The notes: a model not told the origin generated them from the letters alone. Positions 41,953 to 50,029 are shown, counted from the first letter of the stretch. The stretch is DNA of 64,000 nucleotides from Pseudomonas sp. GCEP-101 (GCF_025133575.1 NZ_CP104011.1:4968965-5032964), one strand, 5' to 3'. Program-made: numbers and translations.

Positions 41953-42039
41953 CATGGTTCTCCGCTTGGATATGTCGGGCAGCATACCTCAAGGCGCCTG
42001 TCCTATCCTGCAATTGCCGGCCCCGAAGGAGGTATCGCC

Positions 42040-42471
42040 ATGCGCCCGACCCTCACCCACCTGGCCCTGCACGTGCCCGACCTGGATGCCTGCGTGGCCT
42101 TCTACGAGCGCTTCTGCGGCATGCGGATCATCCACCAGCGCGACGGCAAGGGCTCGCGCATCGTCTGGATGGCGGAGCCGGGCAAGGAGCACAGCTTCAT
42201 TTTCGTCATCATGCCCGGCGGCCAGGAACGCCACCTCGCCAGCGACGACTACAGCCACTTCGGCTTTGCCGTGGCCACGCATGATGAGGTCGACCGTATC
42301 GCCAGGGATGCCGAAGCCGCAGGCTGCCTGATCTGGGCGCCGCGGGAGGAACCCTACCCCGTCGGATACTACTGCGGCCTGCGCGACCCTGCGGGCAACT
42401 ACGTCGAGTTCAGCTACGGCCAGCCGCTGGGGCCCGGCTCGGAAGCCATGCCGATCCCGCGCTCCCTGTAG
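42040..42471 (+). CDS. VOC-family glyoxalase/dioxygenase-like protein
   Basis: A 143-residue vicinal-oxygen-chelate protein. The metal ligands of the fold are visible: His in THLALHVPDLDACVAFYERF, a mid His in DDYSHFGFAVATHDE, and terminal Glu in LRDPAGNYVEFSYGQ. Two beta-alpha-beta-beta-beta modules span residues 1-60 and 70-133. It could be a glutathione-dependent lyase or a small dioxygenase; adjacency to gor hints at thiol-linked detoxification, as inference. ATG 42040 is preceded by AAGGAGG at seven bases, an ideal site. Confidence 0.85.
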   Translation: MRPTLTHLALHVPDLDACVAFYERFCGMRIIHQRDGKGSRIVWMAEPGKEHSFIFVIMPGGQERHLASDDYSHFGFAVATHDEVDRIARDAEAAGCLIWAPREEPYPVGYYCGLRDPAGNYVEFSYGQPLGPGSEAMPIPRSL

Positions 42472-42481
42472 GCAGGAAACG

Positions 42482-42507
42482 AAAAAGCCACCCGAAGGTG
42501 GCTTTTT
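42482..42507. terminator. Bidirectional terminator between VOC gene and galU
   Basis: Eleven-bp perfect stem AAAAAGCCACC/GGTGGCTTTTT with a CGAA tetraloop, between convergent genes. Confidence 0.92.
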
Positions 42508-42528
42508 CCAGGAACGGAAAGCTCGGGA

Positions 42529-43368
42529 TTACCAAGCCTTGCCGGTCTTGTAGAGGTGCTCGTAGCAGAAGTTGGTCGCCTCGATGTAACCCTCGGCGCT
42601 ACCGCAGTCGAAACGCTTGCCCTTGAACTTGTACGCCAGCACGCAACCGTCCTGGGCCTGTTTCATCAGGGCGTCGGTGATCTGGATCTCACCGCCCTTG
42701 CCCGGCTCGGTCTGCTCGATCAGGTCGAAGATGTCCGGGGTCAGGATGTAGCGGCCGATGATCGCCAGGTTGGACGGCGCATCCTCGGGCTTCGGCTTCT
42801 CCACCATGGTGTTCACGCGGTAGATGTCGTCACGGATCATCTCGCCGGCGATCACACCGTACTTGTTGGTTTCTTCCGGCGGCACTTCCTGAATCGCCAC
42901 GATCGAGCAGCGGAACTGGTTGTACAGCTTGACCATCTGCTTGAGGACGCTGTCGCCTTCGAGGTTCAGACACAGGTCGTCCGCCAGCACGACGGCGAAC
43001 GGCTCATCGCCGATCAGCGGACGGCCGGTCAGGATGGCGTGGCCCAGACCCTTCATTTCGATCTGGCGGGTGTAGGAGAAAGTGCACTCGTCGATCAGAC
43101 GACGAATACCGACCAGGTATTTTTCCTTGTCGGTGTTGCGAATCTGGTGCTCCAGCTCGTAGCTGATGTCGAAGTGGTCTTCGAGGGAGCGCTTGCCGCG
43201 ACCGGTGACGATGCCGATTTCGCCGAGACCGGCTTCCAGCGCCTCTTCAACGGCGTACTGGATCAGCGGCTTGTTCACCACCGGCAGCATTTCCTTGGGC
43301 ATGGCTTTGGTGGCCGGGAGGAAGCGGGTACCGTAGCCGGCGGCCGGGAACAGACATTTCTTGATCAT
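42529..43368 (-). CDS. galU: UTP-glucose-1-phosphate uridylyltransferase
   Basis: A 279-residue cytoplasmic enzyme making UDP-glucose for LPS core, exopolysaccharide and trehalose/glycan synthesis. Motifs: nucleotide loop LFPAAGYGTRFLPATKAMPK, MLPVVNKPLIQYAVEEAL, FAVVLADDLC, EVPPEETNKYGVIAGE and the C-terminal GKRFDCGSAEGYIEA. Full length matches the bacterial family. ATG 43368 has AAGGA about 6 bases upstream. A terminator shared with the convergent VOC gene follows. Confidence 0.96.
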   Translation of the reverse strand: MIKKCLFPAAGYGTRFLPATKAMPKEMLPVVNKPLIQYAVEEALEAGLGEIGIVTGRGKRSLEDHFDISYELEHQIRNTDKEKYLVGIRRLIDECTFSYTRQIEMKGLGHAILTGRPLIGDEPFAVVLADDLCLNLEGDSVLKQMVKLYNQFRCSIVAIQEVPPEETNKYGVIAGEMIRDDIYRVNTMVEKPKPEDAPSNLAIIGRYILTPDIFDLIEQTEPGKGGEIQITDALMKQAQDGCVLAYKFKGKRFDCGSAEGYIEATNFCYEHLYKTGKAW

Positions 43369-43567
43369 GAGAGTCCTTCGAGAGGGACAGGGGTGCGAGT
43401 TGCGCGCAGTCTAATCAGGCTGCGCCCGCCTTACAATGCCCCGTATTGCAAGCTGCACGACTCGTGTGAAGACTTGCGAATCGGGTGGCACCGGCATCTG
43501 ACCACCCAGGCGCAGATTTAGTTCGTGAAATTAATGGCAAAGCGTCAGCATCCTGCTCCATCGCCCG

Positions 43568-43939
43568 TCAACCGTGCGCTCGGCTGTCCTGAACCACCTC
43601 GCTGCCGGACAGCCGCTGACGCACCACGCCCCAGATCGACAGCTCATCGCCCTCCTCAACCTTGAGCGTCGGAAAATCATCGCTCGCCGCCTGCAATGCG
43701 AACGTGCCATCGACGATGGCCAGACGACGGATCAGCGCTTCGCCATTGAGCGCCGCGACGACAATCTCACCGGGCGACGCCAGTTCGGAGCGATCCACCA
43801 GCAGCAGGTCGCTGTGATGAATGCCGGCCTTTGTCATCCCTTCGCCACAGGCGCGGATTATGTAGGTATGAACAGAGGCAGGGGTCGCCGCGCCGCCGCG
43901 ACGCACCACGTCCCCGACTTCCAGAATGGCTTGCTGCAT
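43568..43939 (-). CDS. SOS-controlled UmuD-like S24 protein lacking the catalytic Ser/Lys
   Basis: A 123-residue protein of the LexA/UmuD S24 fold: HTYIIRACGEGMTKAGIHHS, DLLLVDRSELASPGEIVVAA, LNGEALIRRLAI, then IWGVVRQRL. Aligned on the family motif (GDSM in E. coli UmuD), the nucleophile Ser60 is Gly34 here (GEGM). The general-base Lys97 falls on Arg71, and both pairs are 37 residues apart. M1 aligns near UmuD residue 27, right after the autocleavage site, so the self-cleavage peptide is absent. It therefore resembles a pre-processed, inactive UmuD'. ATG 43939 has GGAG within GGAGAAGGCCC upstream. A consensus LexA box lies 15 bp upstream. No umuC is adjacent. Confidence 0.85.
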   Translation of the reverse strand: MQQAILEVGDVVRRGGAATPASVHTYIIRACGEGMTKAGIHHSDLLLVDRSELASPGEIVVAALNGEALIRRLAIVDGTFALQAASDDFPTLKVEEGDELSIWGVVRQRLSGSEVVQDSRAHG

Positions 43940-43953
43940 GGGCCTTCTCCGAA

Positions 43954-43973
43954 TACTGTATATCCATACAGAT
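43954..43973. promoter_or_regulatory. LexA SOS box upstream of the UmuD-like gene
   Basis: TACTGTATATCCATACAGAT contains CTGTATATCCATACAG, a full match to the CTG-TATAT-N-N-ATA-CAG type consensus with symmetric arms. It is 15 bp from the UmuD-like start codon on the minus strand and about 120 bp from the divergent small membrane protein gene. Confidence 0.88.
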
Positions 43974-44095
43974 AACAGATACTCGTCGGCCCGACAAGCC
44001 ATTGGATGGAACCTCTTGAGAGAAATGCCGCTCAACCGAAAGGACAGCGCACCAATGACGGTGGACTACCCTTAGGGAGGGGTGAGGATATCGAT

Positions 44096-44260
44096 ATGAA
44101 TCCAGGCACGTTCGTCACGCTCATGATTCTGGGCTGGGTCCTGCTGGCGCTGGTCACACTGTGGGCCTTTCTGCGCGTTCCCATGCGTCGAGCCCGACTG
44201 CAGAAGCCCAACAGCAAGGCCAAAACTACGTCTTCGCAACACCACCCGCTCCCGCACTGA
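44096..44260 (+). CDS. Small single-pass membrane protein (54 aa)
   Basis: MNPGTFVTLMILGWVLLALV opens a 54-residue protein with one predicted helix (FVTLMILGWVLLALVTLWAF) and a basic cytoplasmic tail (RVPMRRARLQKPNSKAK). ATG 44096 has GAGG eight bases upstream, inside a G-rich run. It is divergent from the SOS-boxed UmuD-like gene, whose LexA box lies 122 bp upstream. Function unknown. Confidence 0.5.
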   Translation: MNPGTFVTLMILGWVLLALVTLWAFLRVPMRRARLQKPNSKAKTTSSQHHPLPH

Positions 44261-44436
44261 ATATCGATCGTGCAAAATGCCACGAAGTTTTCCCACAGCC
44301 TTGCAAGCTGCATGGAAAGCGAGTCGGCATAAAAATATAAATTACTGATTTTAAAGGACTTTTTATTTTATAGAGATTGGTATGCACCCTGCAAAGAAAG
44401 GGAAGGAACCGCCCATTCATTGCCGAGGACGACACC

Positions 44437-44802
44437 ATGCCAATCGACCGCCTGCCTGCCGCCCAATATCTCTGCCAGGTCTTCTCCGATTTCGACGTGA
44501 GCTTCAGCGCTCGACCGGACGGCAATCTGATCATGACATTGAGCAAGGACGCGGGCGAACACATTGCCTGCCGCGTTATCCGCCAGGAAGAACAACGCAA
44601 CGAAGCCTTGCTGACCAGTTTGGTCAGCCGCATTCGTCGCGACCTGGCCACGGAATTCGGCCCGCTGCAGGAGCGCGACGCCGATCACTTCAAGGAGGAA
44701 GTGCCACTGCAGAACTTCTACGAGTCCGCCGGCCCGCGGCGCCAGCGCCGAATCGTCAAGGCCGGTGCGAAACTGCGCTCGATGGCGCAAATCAGCGCGT
44801 GA
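44437..44802 (+). CDS. Hypothetical protein, possibly DUF3509-like
   Basis: A 121-residue soluble protein. DVSFSARPDGNLIMTLSKDA, then CRVIRQEEQRNEALLTSLVS and RIRRDLATEFG, give a two-strand, Arg and helix pattern resembling the small Pseudomonas DUF3509 family; a basic tail (GPRRQRRIVKAGAKLRS) follows. The assignment is tentative. ATG 44437 has GAGG eight bases upstream, after an AT-rich promoter-like stretch (about 44330-44385). A terminator follows. Confidence 0.65.
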   Translation: MPIDRLPAAQYLCQVFSDFDVSFSARPDGNLIMTLSKDAGEHIACRVIRQEEQRNEALLTSLVSRIRRDLATEFGPLQERDADHFKEEVPLQNFYESAGPRRQRRIVKAGAKLRSMAQISA

Positions 44803-44817
44803 TTTGCAGGAAATAAA

Positions 44818-44839
44818 AAACCCGGCCGAGGCCGGGTTT
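44818..44839 (+). terminator. Terminator hairpin between the DUF3509-like gene and tRNA-Leu
   Basis: AAACCCGGCC/GGCCGGGTTT perfect stem with a two-base tip between convergent transcripts; A-rich on the left, short T run on the right. In the minus direction it would terminate tRNA-Leu with a longer T tract. Confidence 0.8.
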
Positions 44840-44901
44840 CTCATGTGTGATGCGCACCCCAAGTCGGGTCTTCAATGGTAATGACTCGGGGAGACTGGAA
44901 G

Positions 44902-44987
44902 TGGTGCCCGGAGCCGGACTCGAACCGGCACGCCCAAAGGGCGAGAGATTTTAAGTCTCCTGCGTCTACCGATTTCGCCATCCGGGC
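44902..44987 (-). tRNA. tRNA-Leu (anticodon TAA)
   Basis: Minus-strand cloverleaf of 86 nt with encoded CCA (44902-44904). The acceptor is GCCCGGA pairing with TCCGGGC, the T arm has GGTTCGAGTCC, a long variable arm is present (CTCGCCCTTTGGGCG) and the anticodon loop is CTTAAAA with TAA at 44951-44953. It has its own promoter (45040-45067) because a strong terminator separates it from tRNA-Cys. Confidence 0.96.
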
Positions 44988-45039
44988 GGTAGCGCTTTGC
45001 AGCGTCGCCGGGCTCCTGGGAGCCCGGAAAGGGCTGGAC

Positions 45040-45067
45040 TATATACAGCCCGCCTCCCCCTGCGCAA
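45040..45067 (-). promoter_or_regulatory. Promoter of tRNA-Leu
   Basis: On the minus strand TTGCGC (45062-45067) and TATATA (45040-45045) are 16 bp apart, about 53 bp upstream of the tRNA 5' end, in a GC-rich leader that includes a GGGCTCC/GGAGCCC hairpin. Confidence 0.6.
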
Positions 45068-45105
45068 GTTGCTGGAACGCACAATCCCTGCAGTGGGCAG
45101 TTAAA

Positions 45106-45144
45106 GAAAAAGCCCTGTAAATCGAGGATTTACAGGGCTTTTCT
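45106..45144 (-). terminator. Very strong terminator after tRNA-Cys
   Basis: An 18-bp perfect stem (AGAAAAGCCCTGTAAATC and its complement) with a three-base loop lies 2 bp beyond the CCA end of tRNA-Cys. It closes the tRNA-Gly/tRNA-Cys unit and insulates tRNA-Leu. Confidence 0.88.
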
Positions 45145-45146
45145 AT

Positions 45147-45220
45147 TGGAGGCTGAGGTCGGAATCGAACCGGCGTTCACGGATTTGCAATCCGGTGCAT
45201 AACCACTCTGCTACTCAGCC
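45147..45220 (-). tRNA. tRNA-Cys (anticodon GCA)
   Basis: Minus-strand 74-nt tRNA with encoded CCA (45147-45149): acceptor GGCTGAG/CTCAGCC, anticodon stem-loop CCGGATTGCAAATCCG with GCA, T arm GGTTCGATTCC. Confidence 0.96.
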
Positions 45221-45255
45221 ATAACACGGATGACTCAAGGCGAATCATCAAAATC

Positions 45256-45331
<76 letters not shown>

Positions 45332-45352
45332 GTTGTCGTGTTGACGGGCGCC

Positions 45353-45380
45353 ATTCTAACGTTTCAGAAATGCCTGTCAA
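45353..45380 (-). promoter_or_regulatory. Promoter of the tRNA-Gly/tRNA-Cys unit
   Basis: On the minus strand a consensus TTGACA (45375-45380) and TAGAAT (45353-45358) with 16-bp spacing and a GC-rich discriminator, 21 bp from the tRNA-Gly 5' end. Confidence 0.75.
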
Positions 45381-45399
45381 CTCCTTGATTCAAAAAAAC

Positions 45400-45960
45400 T
45401 TATTTCTCTTTCGGGGTGGTATTCAGATGCGGCCACGCCGCCAGCAGGTAGTGCAGCATCGACCAGAGGGTGAGCACGGCGGCAACGATCAGGAGCGCAT
45501 AGCCCACCAGCACCCAGAAGGTCATCAGCGGCGGATTGGCCAGAAGAATCACCAGCGCCAGCATCTGCGCTGCCGTCTTCCACTTGCCCAGGCTGGAAAC
45601 CGCCACGTGCGCCCGCGCGCCGATTTCGGCCATCCACTCGCGCAACGCGGAAACGACGATCTCACGACCGATGATGATGGCCGCCGGCAGCGTCAGCCAC
45701 AGGTTGGCGTGTTCTTCCACCAGCAGCACCAGCGCGGTGGCGACCATCAGCTTGTCCGCTACCGGGTCGAGGAAGGCACCGAAGGGCGTGCTCTGCCCCA
45801 GTCGCCGCGCCAGGTAGCCATCCAGCCAGTCGGTGGCGGCGGCAAGGGCGAAGACGGCGCTGGCTGCCAGGTGGCTGGCCGGAAACGGGAGATAGAACAG
45901 CAGGATGAAGATCGGGATGAGCAGAACGCGAAGCAGTGTGAGCAGGTTCGGGATATTCAT
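45400..45960 (-). CDS. pgsA: CDP-diacylglycerol-glycerol-3-phosphate 3-phosphatidyltransferase
   Basis: A 186-residue inner-membrane enzyme catalysing the committed step of phosphatidylglycerol and cardiolipin synthesis. The full CDP-alcohol phosphotransferase motif DG-x2-AR-x8-G-x3-D-x3-D is present (DWLDGYLARRLGQSTPFGAF, then LDPVADK). Several hydrophobic helices and an NIPNLLTLLRV N-terminus are typical. It lies 32 bp downstream of uvrC on the same strand, probably one transcript gacA-uvrC-pgsA. Confidence 0.96.
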   Translation of the reverse strand: MNIPNLLTLLRVLLIPIFILLFYLPFPASHLAASAVFALAAATDWLDGYLARRLGQSTPFGAFLDPVADKLMVATALVLLVEEHANLWLTLPAAIIIGREIVVSALREWMAEIGARAHVAVSSLGKWKTAAQMLALVILLANPPLMTFWVLVGYALLIVAAVLTLWSMLHYLLAAWPHLNTTPKEK

Positions 45961-45992
45961 CGGGTCGGTGGTCTGCGAGTTGAGCCGGCATT

Positions 45993-47819
45993 CTACTCGC
46001 TGTGCAGCGCAGCATAAATCTGCTCTGCCAGCTTTTTGCTGATGCCGGGGGCCTTGGCAATTTCATCGATACTGGCTCTGGCCAGCTCCTGCAACCCGCC
46101 GAAGTGCTTGAGCAGGTCGCGGCGACGCTTGGGACCGACGCCAGCGACATCTTCCAATGTCGACGTGCGTCGCGCCTTGCCGCGCCGCGCACGGTGGCCG
46201 GTGATGGCAAAGCGGTGAGCCTCGTCGCGGATCTGCTGGATCAGGTGCAGCGCCGGCGAGTCGGCAGGTAGCGTGAATTCGTGTTCGGCGTCGTTGAGGT
46301 ACAGCGTTTCCAGGCCGGGCTTGCGGGTGACGCCCTTGGCGACGCCCAGCAGCGTCAACCCCACGACCGCCAGTTCCTGGAGCACTTCCTGGGCCATTGC
46401 CAACTGCCCCTTGCCACCATCCACCAGCAGGATGTCAGGCATCTTGCCCTCGCCCTCCTTGAGACGGCTGAAGCGGCGCGTGAGCGCCTGGTGCATCGCG
46501 GCGTAGTCATCGCCGCCGGTGATGCCTTCGATATTGAAGCGCCGATAGTCGGATTTCAGCGCGCCTTCCGGACCGAAGACCACGCAGGACGCCACCGTCG
46601 CCTCACCACTGGAGTGGCTGATGTCGAAGCATTCCAGACGCTGCGGCGGCTCGGGCAAGTCCAGCGCCTCGCCCAGCGCATCGAAGCGCGCCGCCATGTG
46701 CTGGCGGTTGGCGAGCCGCGCGGCGAGCGCCTGTTCGGCATTGGTGACGGCCAGTTGCTGCCAGCGCGCCCGGGTGCCGCGGACTCGCGGAGTGATTTCC
46801 AGCTGCCGCCCGCGCGACTCCTCGATGGCCGACGCCAGGATCGGGAAATCTTCGTGCACCGCGTTGACGATCAGCTCATTGGGCAGATCGCGCTCATGAT
46901 GGCTGAGGTAGTACTGCCCGAGGAAGGCCAGCAGGACGTCACCCACCTCCTCCTCGATCGCCACCTGCGGGAAGAAATTCTTGCTGCCGAGCACCCGGCC
47001 GCCACGCACGCTGATCAGATGCACACAGGCACCGCCGGGCGTGACGATCGCCGCTACCACATCGACGTTGCCGGTGCCGAACTCCATGCTCTGCTGGTCC
47101 TGCACACGCCGCAGGATCTGTACCTGGTCACGCAGTTCCGCCGCCTTCTCGAAGTCCAGGCGCATCGCCGCCTGCTCCATGCTGGTGGACAGCTCCTCGG
47201 CCAGCACATTGCTGCGCCCTTCGAGGAACATGATCGAGTGGCGCACGTCTTCGGCGTACTCCTCCTCGCTCACCAGCCCGACACAGGGCGCCTTGCACCG
47301 CTTGATCTGGTACTGCAGGCACGGACGCGTGCGGTTGCGGTAGTAGCTGTCCTCGCACTGGCGCACGAAGAAGGCTTTCTGCAGCAGCGCCAGGCTTTCG
47401 CGAATGGCGCCGGCGCTGGGATAAGGCCCGAAATACCGCCCTTTCGCCCGCTTCGCGCCGCGGTGGATGGTCAGGCGTGGGAACGCGTCCTCGCTCGACA
47501 GGAAGACATACGGATACGACTTATCGTCGCGCAGCAGGATGTTGTACGGCGGTCGCCATTCCTTGATCAGCGTCTGCTCGAGCAGCAGCGCCTCGGTCTC
47601 GTTGGCGGTGATGGTGGTCTCGACCTGGGCGATTTTCGCCACCAGGGCGGCCGTCTTGGGCGCCAGGCCGGATTTGCGGAAATAACTGGAGAGCCGCTTC
47701 TTGAGGTCCTTCGCCTTGCCGACATACAGCAGCTTGGCCTCGGCGTCGAACATGCGATAAACGCCCGGCCGGCCGCTGCAGGTGGCCAGGAACGCCGCCG
47801 AATCGAACGGTTGCACCAT
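45993..47819 (-). CDS. uvrC: Excinuclease ABC subunit C
   Basis: A 608-residue nucleotide-excision-repair nuclease that makes the 3' and 5' incisions with UvrB. Domains: N-terminal GIY-YIG (GRPGVYRMFDAEAKLLYVGK), Cys-rich/UVR region (MEQAAMRLDFEKAAELRDQV), central RNase H-like C-terminal endonuclease (ECFDISHSSGEATVASCVVF, LLVDGGKGQLAMAQEVL), and a tandem helix-hairpin-helix tail (DVAGVGPKRRRDLLKHFGGL, KAPGISKKLAEQIYAALH). ATG 47819 begins 2 bp after the gacA stop, the conserved gacA-uvrC arrangement. Confidence 0.97.
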   Translation of the reverse strand: MVQPFDSAAFLATCSGRPGVYRMFDAEAKLLYVGKAKDLKKRLSSYFRKSGLAPKTAALVAKIAQVETTITANETEALLLEQTLIKEWRPPYNILLRDDKSYPYVFLSSEDAFPRLTIHRGAKRAKGRYFGPYPSAGAIRESLALLQKAFFVRQCEDSYYRNRTRPCLQYQIKRCKAPCVGLVSEEEYAEDVRHSIMFLEGRSNVLAEELSTSMEQAAMRLDFEKAAELRDQVQILRRVQDQQSMEFGTGNVDVVAAIVTPGGACVHLISVRGGRVLGSKNFFPQVAIEEEVGDVLLAFLGQYYLSHHERDLPNELIVNAVHEDFPILASAIEESRGRQLEITPRVRGTRARWQQLAVTNAEQALAARLANRQHMAARFDALGEALDLPEPPQRLECFDISHSSGEATVASCVVFGPEGALKSDYRRFNIEGITGGDDYAAMHQALTRRFSRLKEGEGKMPDILLVDGGKGQLAMAQEVLQELAVVGLTLLGVAKGVTRKPGLETLYLNDAEHEFTLPADSPALHLIQQIRDEAHRFAITGHRARRGKARRTSTLEDVAGVGPKRRRDLLKHFGGLQELARASIDEIAKAPGISKKLAEQIYAALHSE

Positions 47820-47821
47820 GG

Positions 47822-48466
47822 TCAGTTGCTGGCGTCGACCATGCCGTGCCGGACAGCCAGCAACGCCAACTCGACGTCACTGGTGATCGAGAGCTTCTCG
47901 AAAATGCGGTAGCGGTAGGTGTTCACGGTCTTGGGCGACAGACACAGCTTGTCCGAGATGCTCTGCACCTTGTGGCAGTTGGCGATCATCAGCGCGATCT
48001 GGATTTCGCGCTCGGACAAGGTATCGAAGGGCGACGCGTTGCGTTCCGGTTCGAACGACTTCAAAGCGAGGTTCTGGGCAATCTGAGGGCTGATGTAGCG
48101 CTGGCCGGCGAAGACCTGGCGAATCGCCTGGACCATCTCGTCCAGGGCGGCGCCCTTGGTGAGGTAGCCCGCCGCTCCAGCCTGCATCAGGCGTGTCGGA
48201 AACGGGTCTTCCTCGCACACCGTCACCACCACGACGCGTACGTCAGGCTGGCTGCGCAGCAGCTTGCGGGTGGCTTCGAGGCCGCCGATGCCGGGCATCT
48301 TCACGTCCATCAGGACCACGTCAGGCTTGAGTTCGCGCGCCAGCTGCAATCCGCGCTCGCCGGAGTCGGCCTGCCCAACGACCTGCAGGCCGTCGATATC
48401 GGCCAGCATGCGGGTAATTCCGGTGCGCACCAGATCGTGATCATCGACCACCAGCACCTTAATCAC
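47822..48466 (-). CDS. gacA: Response regulator GacA
   Basis: A 214-residue UvrY/GacA-type regulator, target of GacS and activator of rsm small RNAs that titrate RsmA/CsrA, controlling secondary metabolism, biofilm and virulence traits. Receiver: VVDDHDLVRTGITRMLADID, phosphoacceptor Asp54 in VVLMDVKMPG, Thr in VVVTVCEEDP, Lys in YLTKGAALDEM. LuxR-type HTH: LSEREIQIALMIANCHKVQS, LCLSPKTVNTYRYRIFEKL. The start is GTG at 48466 with AAGGGG six bases upstream, giving the same 214-residue length as known GacA; upstream in-frame ATG at 48517 is not needed. Confidence 0.96.
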   Translation of the reverse strand: MIKVLVVDDHDLVRTGITRMLADIDGLQVVGQADSGERGLQLARELKPDVVLMDVKMPGIGGLEATRKLLRSQPDVRVVVVTVCEEDPFPTRLMQAGAAGYLTKGAALDEMVQAIRQVFAGQRYISPQIAQNLALKSFEPERNASPFDTLSEREIQIALMIANCHKVQSISDKLCLSPKTVNTYRYRIFEKLSITSDVELALLAVRHGMVDASN

Positions 48467-48809
48467 GCAGCACCCCTTGAGCAGAATGGAATGGCGAGCC
48501 CCCGGAAGAGACTCCAAACAATTGCCGAACCTTAACAGAAAGCGACTCTACGACCTAGCTTGGAAGCGCTTCGCCAAAATGCAAGCGCCAGAGAAATGCG
48601 GCGCGGGCGGGACAAATGCTGACAGATGTGTCAAAGCGCGTCTAGGACGGCCGTTCCGACAGTTTCCCATGACGAATGTGAAGGACGACAAAAGAGAAGA
48701 AAGCGCTGACATCTGGACGCTATCGATAGCTGCCAGTCTCCGCCGCCTCCGGAGTTACACGCCGCGCCTGAATCATGGCGGCCCTTACCGCAGCCGAGGG
48801 CCAGGGGGC
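48467..48809. other. Intergenic region upstream of gacA
   Basis: About 340 bp without a supported gene. It should carry the gacA promoter on the minus strand (a CTTTGACA-like -35 element occurs near 48629-48636) but I find no convincing -10 partner. The frames open on the plus strand lack ribosome sites. Confidence 0.4.
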
Positions 48810-49073
48810 TCAGGCTTCGACGGCATCCAGCAGGGCCCAGGGCTTGTAGCCTGCGTTGCGCGCGGCCTTCTCCGCTTCCAGGATCGCCTCGGTGCGGCTC
48901 AGCGAGCGCGAGCGATGCTCGAAGCGAAATGCCGGGCCGGTCGCTCCCCTGACACTCAGAACGATCTGGTATCCGCGCATGGGGTTACTGGCTTCCCGAG
49001 TGGTTTTTTCTTTCTTGGGAGCAACACCCAGCGCTTCACGCATCTGGCGTTCGAGATCTTCGACTTGGTTCAT
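48810..49073 (-). CDS. Hypothetical protein (87 aa)
   Basis: An 87-residue charged cytoplasmic protein: MNQVEDLERQMREALGVAPK, a KKEKTTREASNPMRG linker, then an IVLSVRGATGPAFRFEHRSR strand and TEAILEAEKAARNAGYKPWA helix. No domain recognised. ATG 49073 has a modest CGGAAA site. It is same-strand with gacA but 340 bp apart. It appears to be the last chromosomal-backbone gene before the decayed island. Confidence 0.65.
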   Translation of the reverse strand: MNQVEDLERQMREALGVAPKKEKTTREASNPMRGYQIVLSVRGATGPAFRFEHRSRSLSRTEAILEAEKAARNAGYKPWALLDAVEA

Positions 49074-49611
49074 TCAGAGTTTTCCGAGAAATGGGACGTG
49101 TAGTTTAACTGAGAGGATCAAAGTCCTACAGAATCATCCCTAGACACGACTGGATGTTCTTATGCAGTTTGACTGGGCGCCCAACAGCCGCTCACCCTGC
49201 ATCGCACACGCTCCTGTGCCAATTCTTTCTCGAGCGACTGACGCGTCGCGCTGCTGGCTTCCGCGCCGGCCGGTCGCTCGGCCAAGATTCGCTAGCCTTT
49301 CTGCTGGGCGGCCTGCGCCCTAATCTCAACCCCTACTGTGCGGGCGGCCTAGCTGTCGGCGGTACGCTGCCAGCCAGTGTTTAGCAGCGACCGGTAGCTC
49401 CCGACTGCAAGCCATGCCCCAAGACGGGCGCGAGCGGTAATGGCAGGACGATAGTATTAGCGCCGCTCCTTCCACATGGCCGCACTCACACCAGTGCCTT
49501 CGCACATCCTCGTCGCTCGACGCACCTGAAATAAGGGACGCAGCCGTTCTCGTACCCAATGATCACCACTACCAGTCCATGCAGGGGCGCCGGCAGCCGA
49601 ACGTCCATCGT
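49074..49611. other. Decayed region without a supported gene
   Basis: About 540 bp with short frames on both strands (a plus frame over 49154-49384 and a minus frame over 49326-49559), none with a ribosome site or recognisable domain. It directly adjoins a broken phage gene and is probably degraded foreign DNA. Confidence 0.45.
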
Positions 49612-49898
49612 TTAATTGGTCCGTACGCCTAAGGCCTTGGCCACCGGCCCAAGGAACGCGTCGTTGCCGCTCTCGTTACCCGGCGCCCAGCGGTTGAAGG
49701 TTTCGCTAATGGAGTTGTTGATGCCTAGGCCATCACCGATACGCCAACAACAGCTTGCTGAGGGCGTGGATGCCATTCTCGAGTATTGAAGCGTAGCTTG
49801 GCCACGCTCAGCTCCAGGCCGAGCTGCCCCTGCCAGTTATTAGACGGGTTGCGGTGGCTGTTGCCGGGATTGTTGTTGCGGACACCGCTAACGGTCAT
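49612..49898 (-). pseudogene. Frameshifted remnant of a phage structural/lysozyme-like protein
   Basis: On the minus strand, starting at ATG 49898: VRNNNPGN and NWQGQLG in one frame, then ENGIHALSKLLLAYR in a second, then GINNSISETFNRWAPGNESG, NDAF and KALGV ending TAA at 49612-49614 in a third. These pieces follow the order of the phage-associated family with RNNNPGNIR, an alpha-helical ALAKLLLxY segment and INRWAPPxENDT. At least two frameshifts separate them, so the gene is dead. It marks former prophage content. Confidence 0.7.
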
Positions 49899-50029
49899 GG
49901 CTGATCTTCAGAAACGAAAACGCCAATTCGTAGGCTGGCGTTTGGAAATGCTTGTGGGGGCTGCTTGGTGATTGGCATTTAGGTCGCCATTCTGCAAAAT
50001 GCGCCGGTTATTCAGTGGAGACAAAGGAA

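Noticed and set aside
40579..42039. Long frame leading into the VOC gene on the plus strand
   Set aside because: It is antisense to gor; the VOC protein starts at 42040 behind an ideal AAGGAGG.
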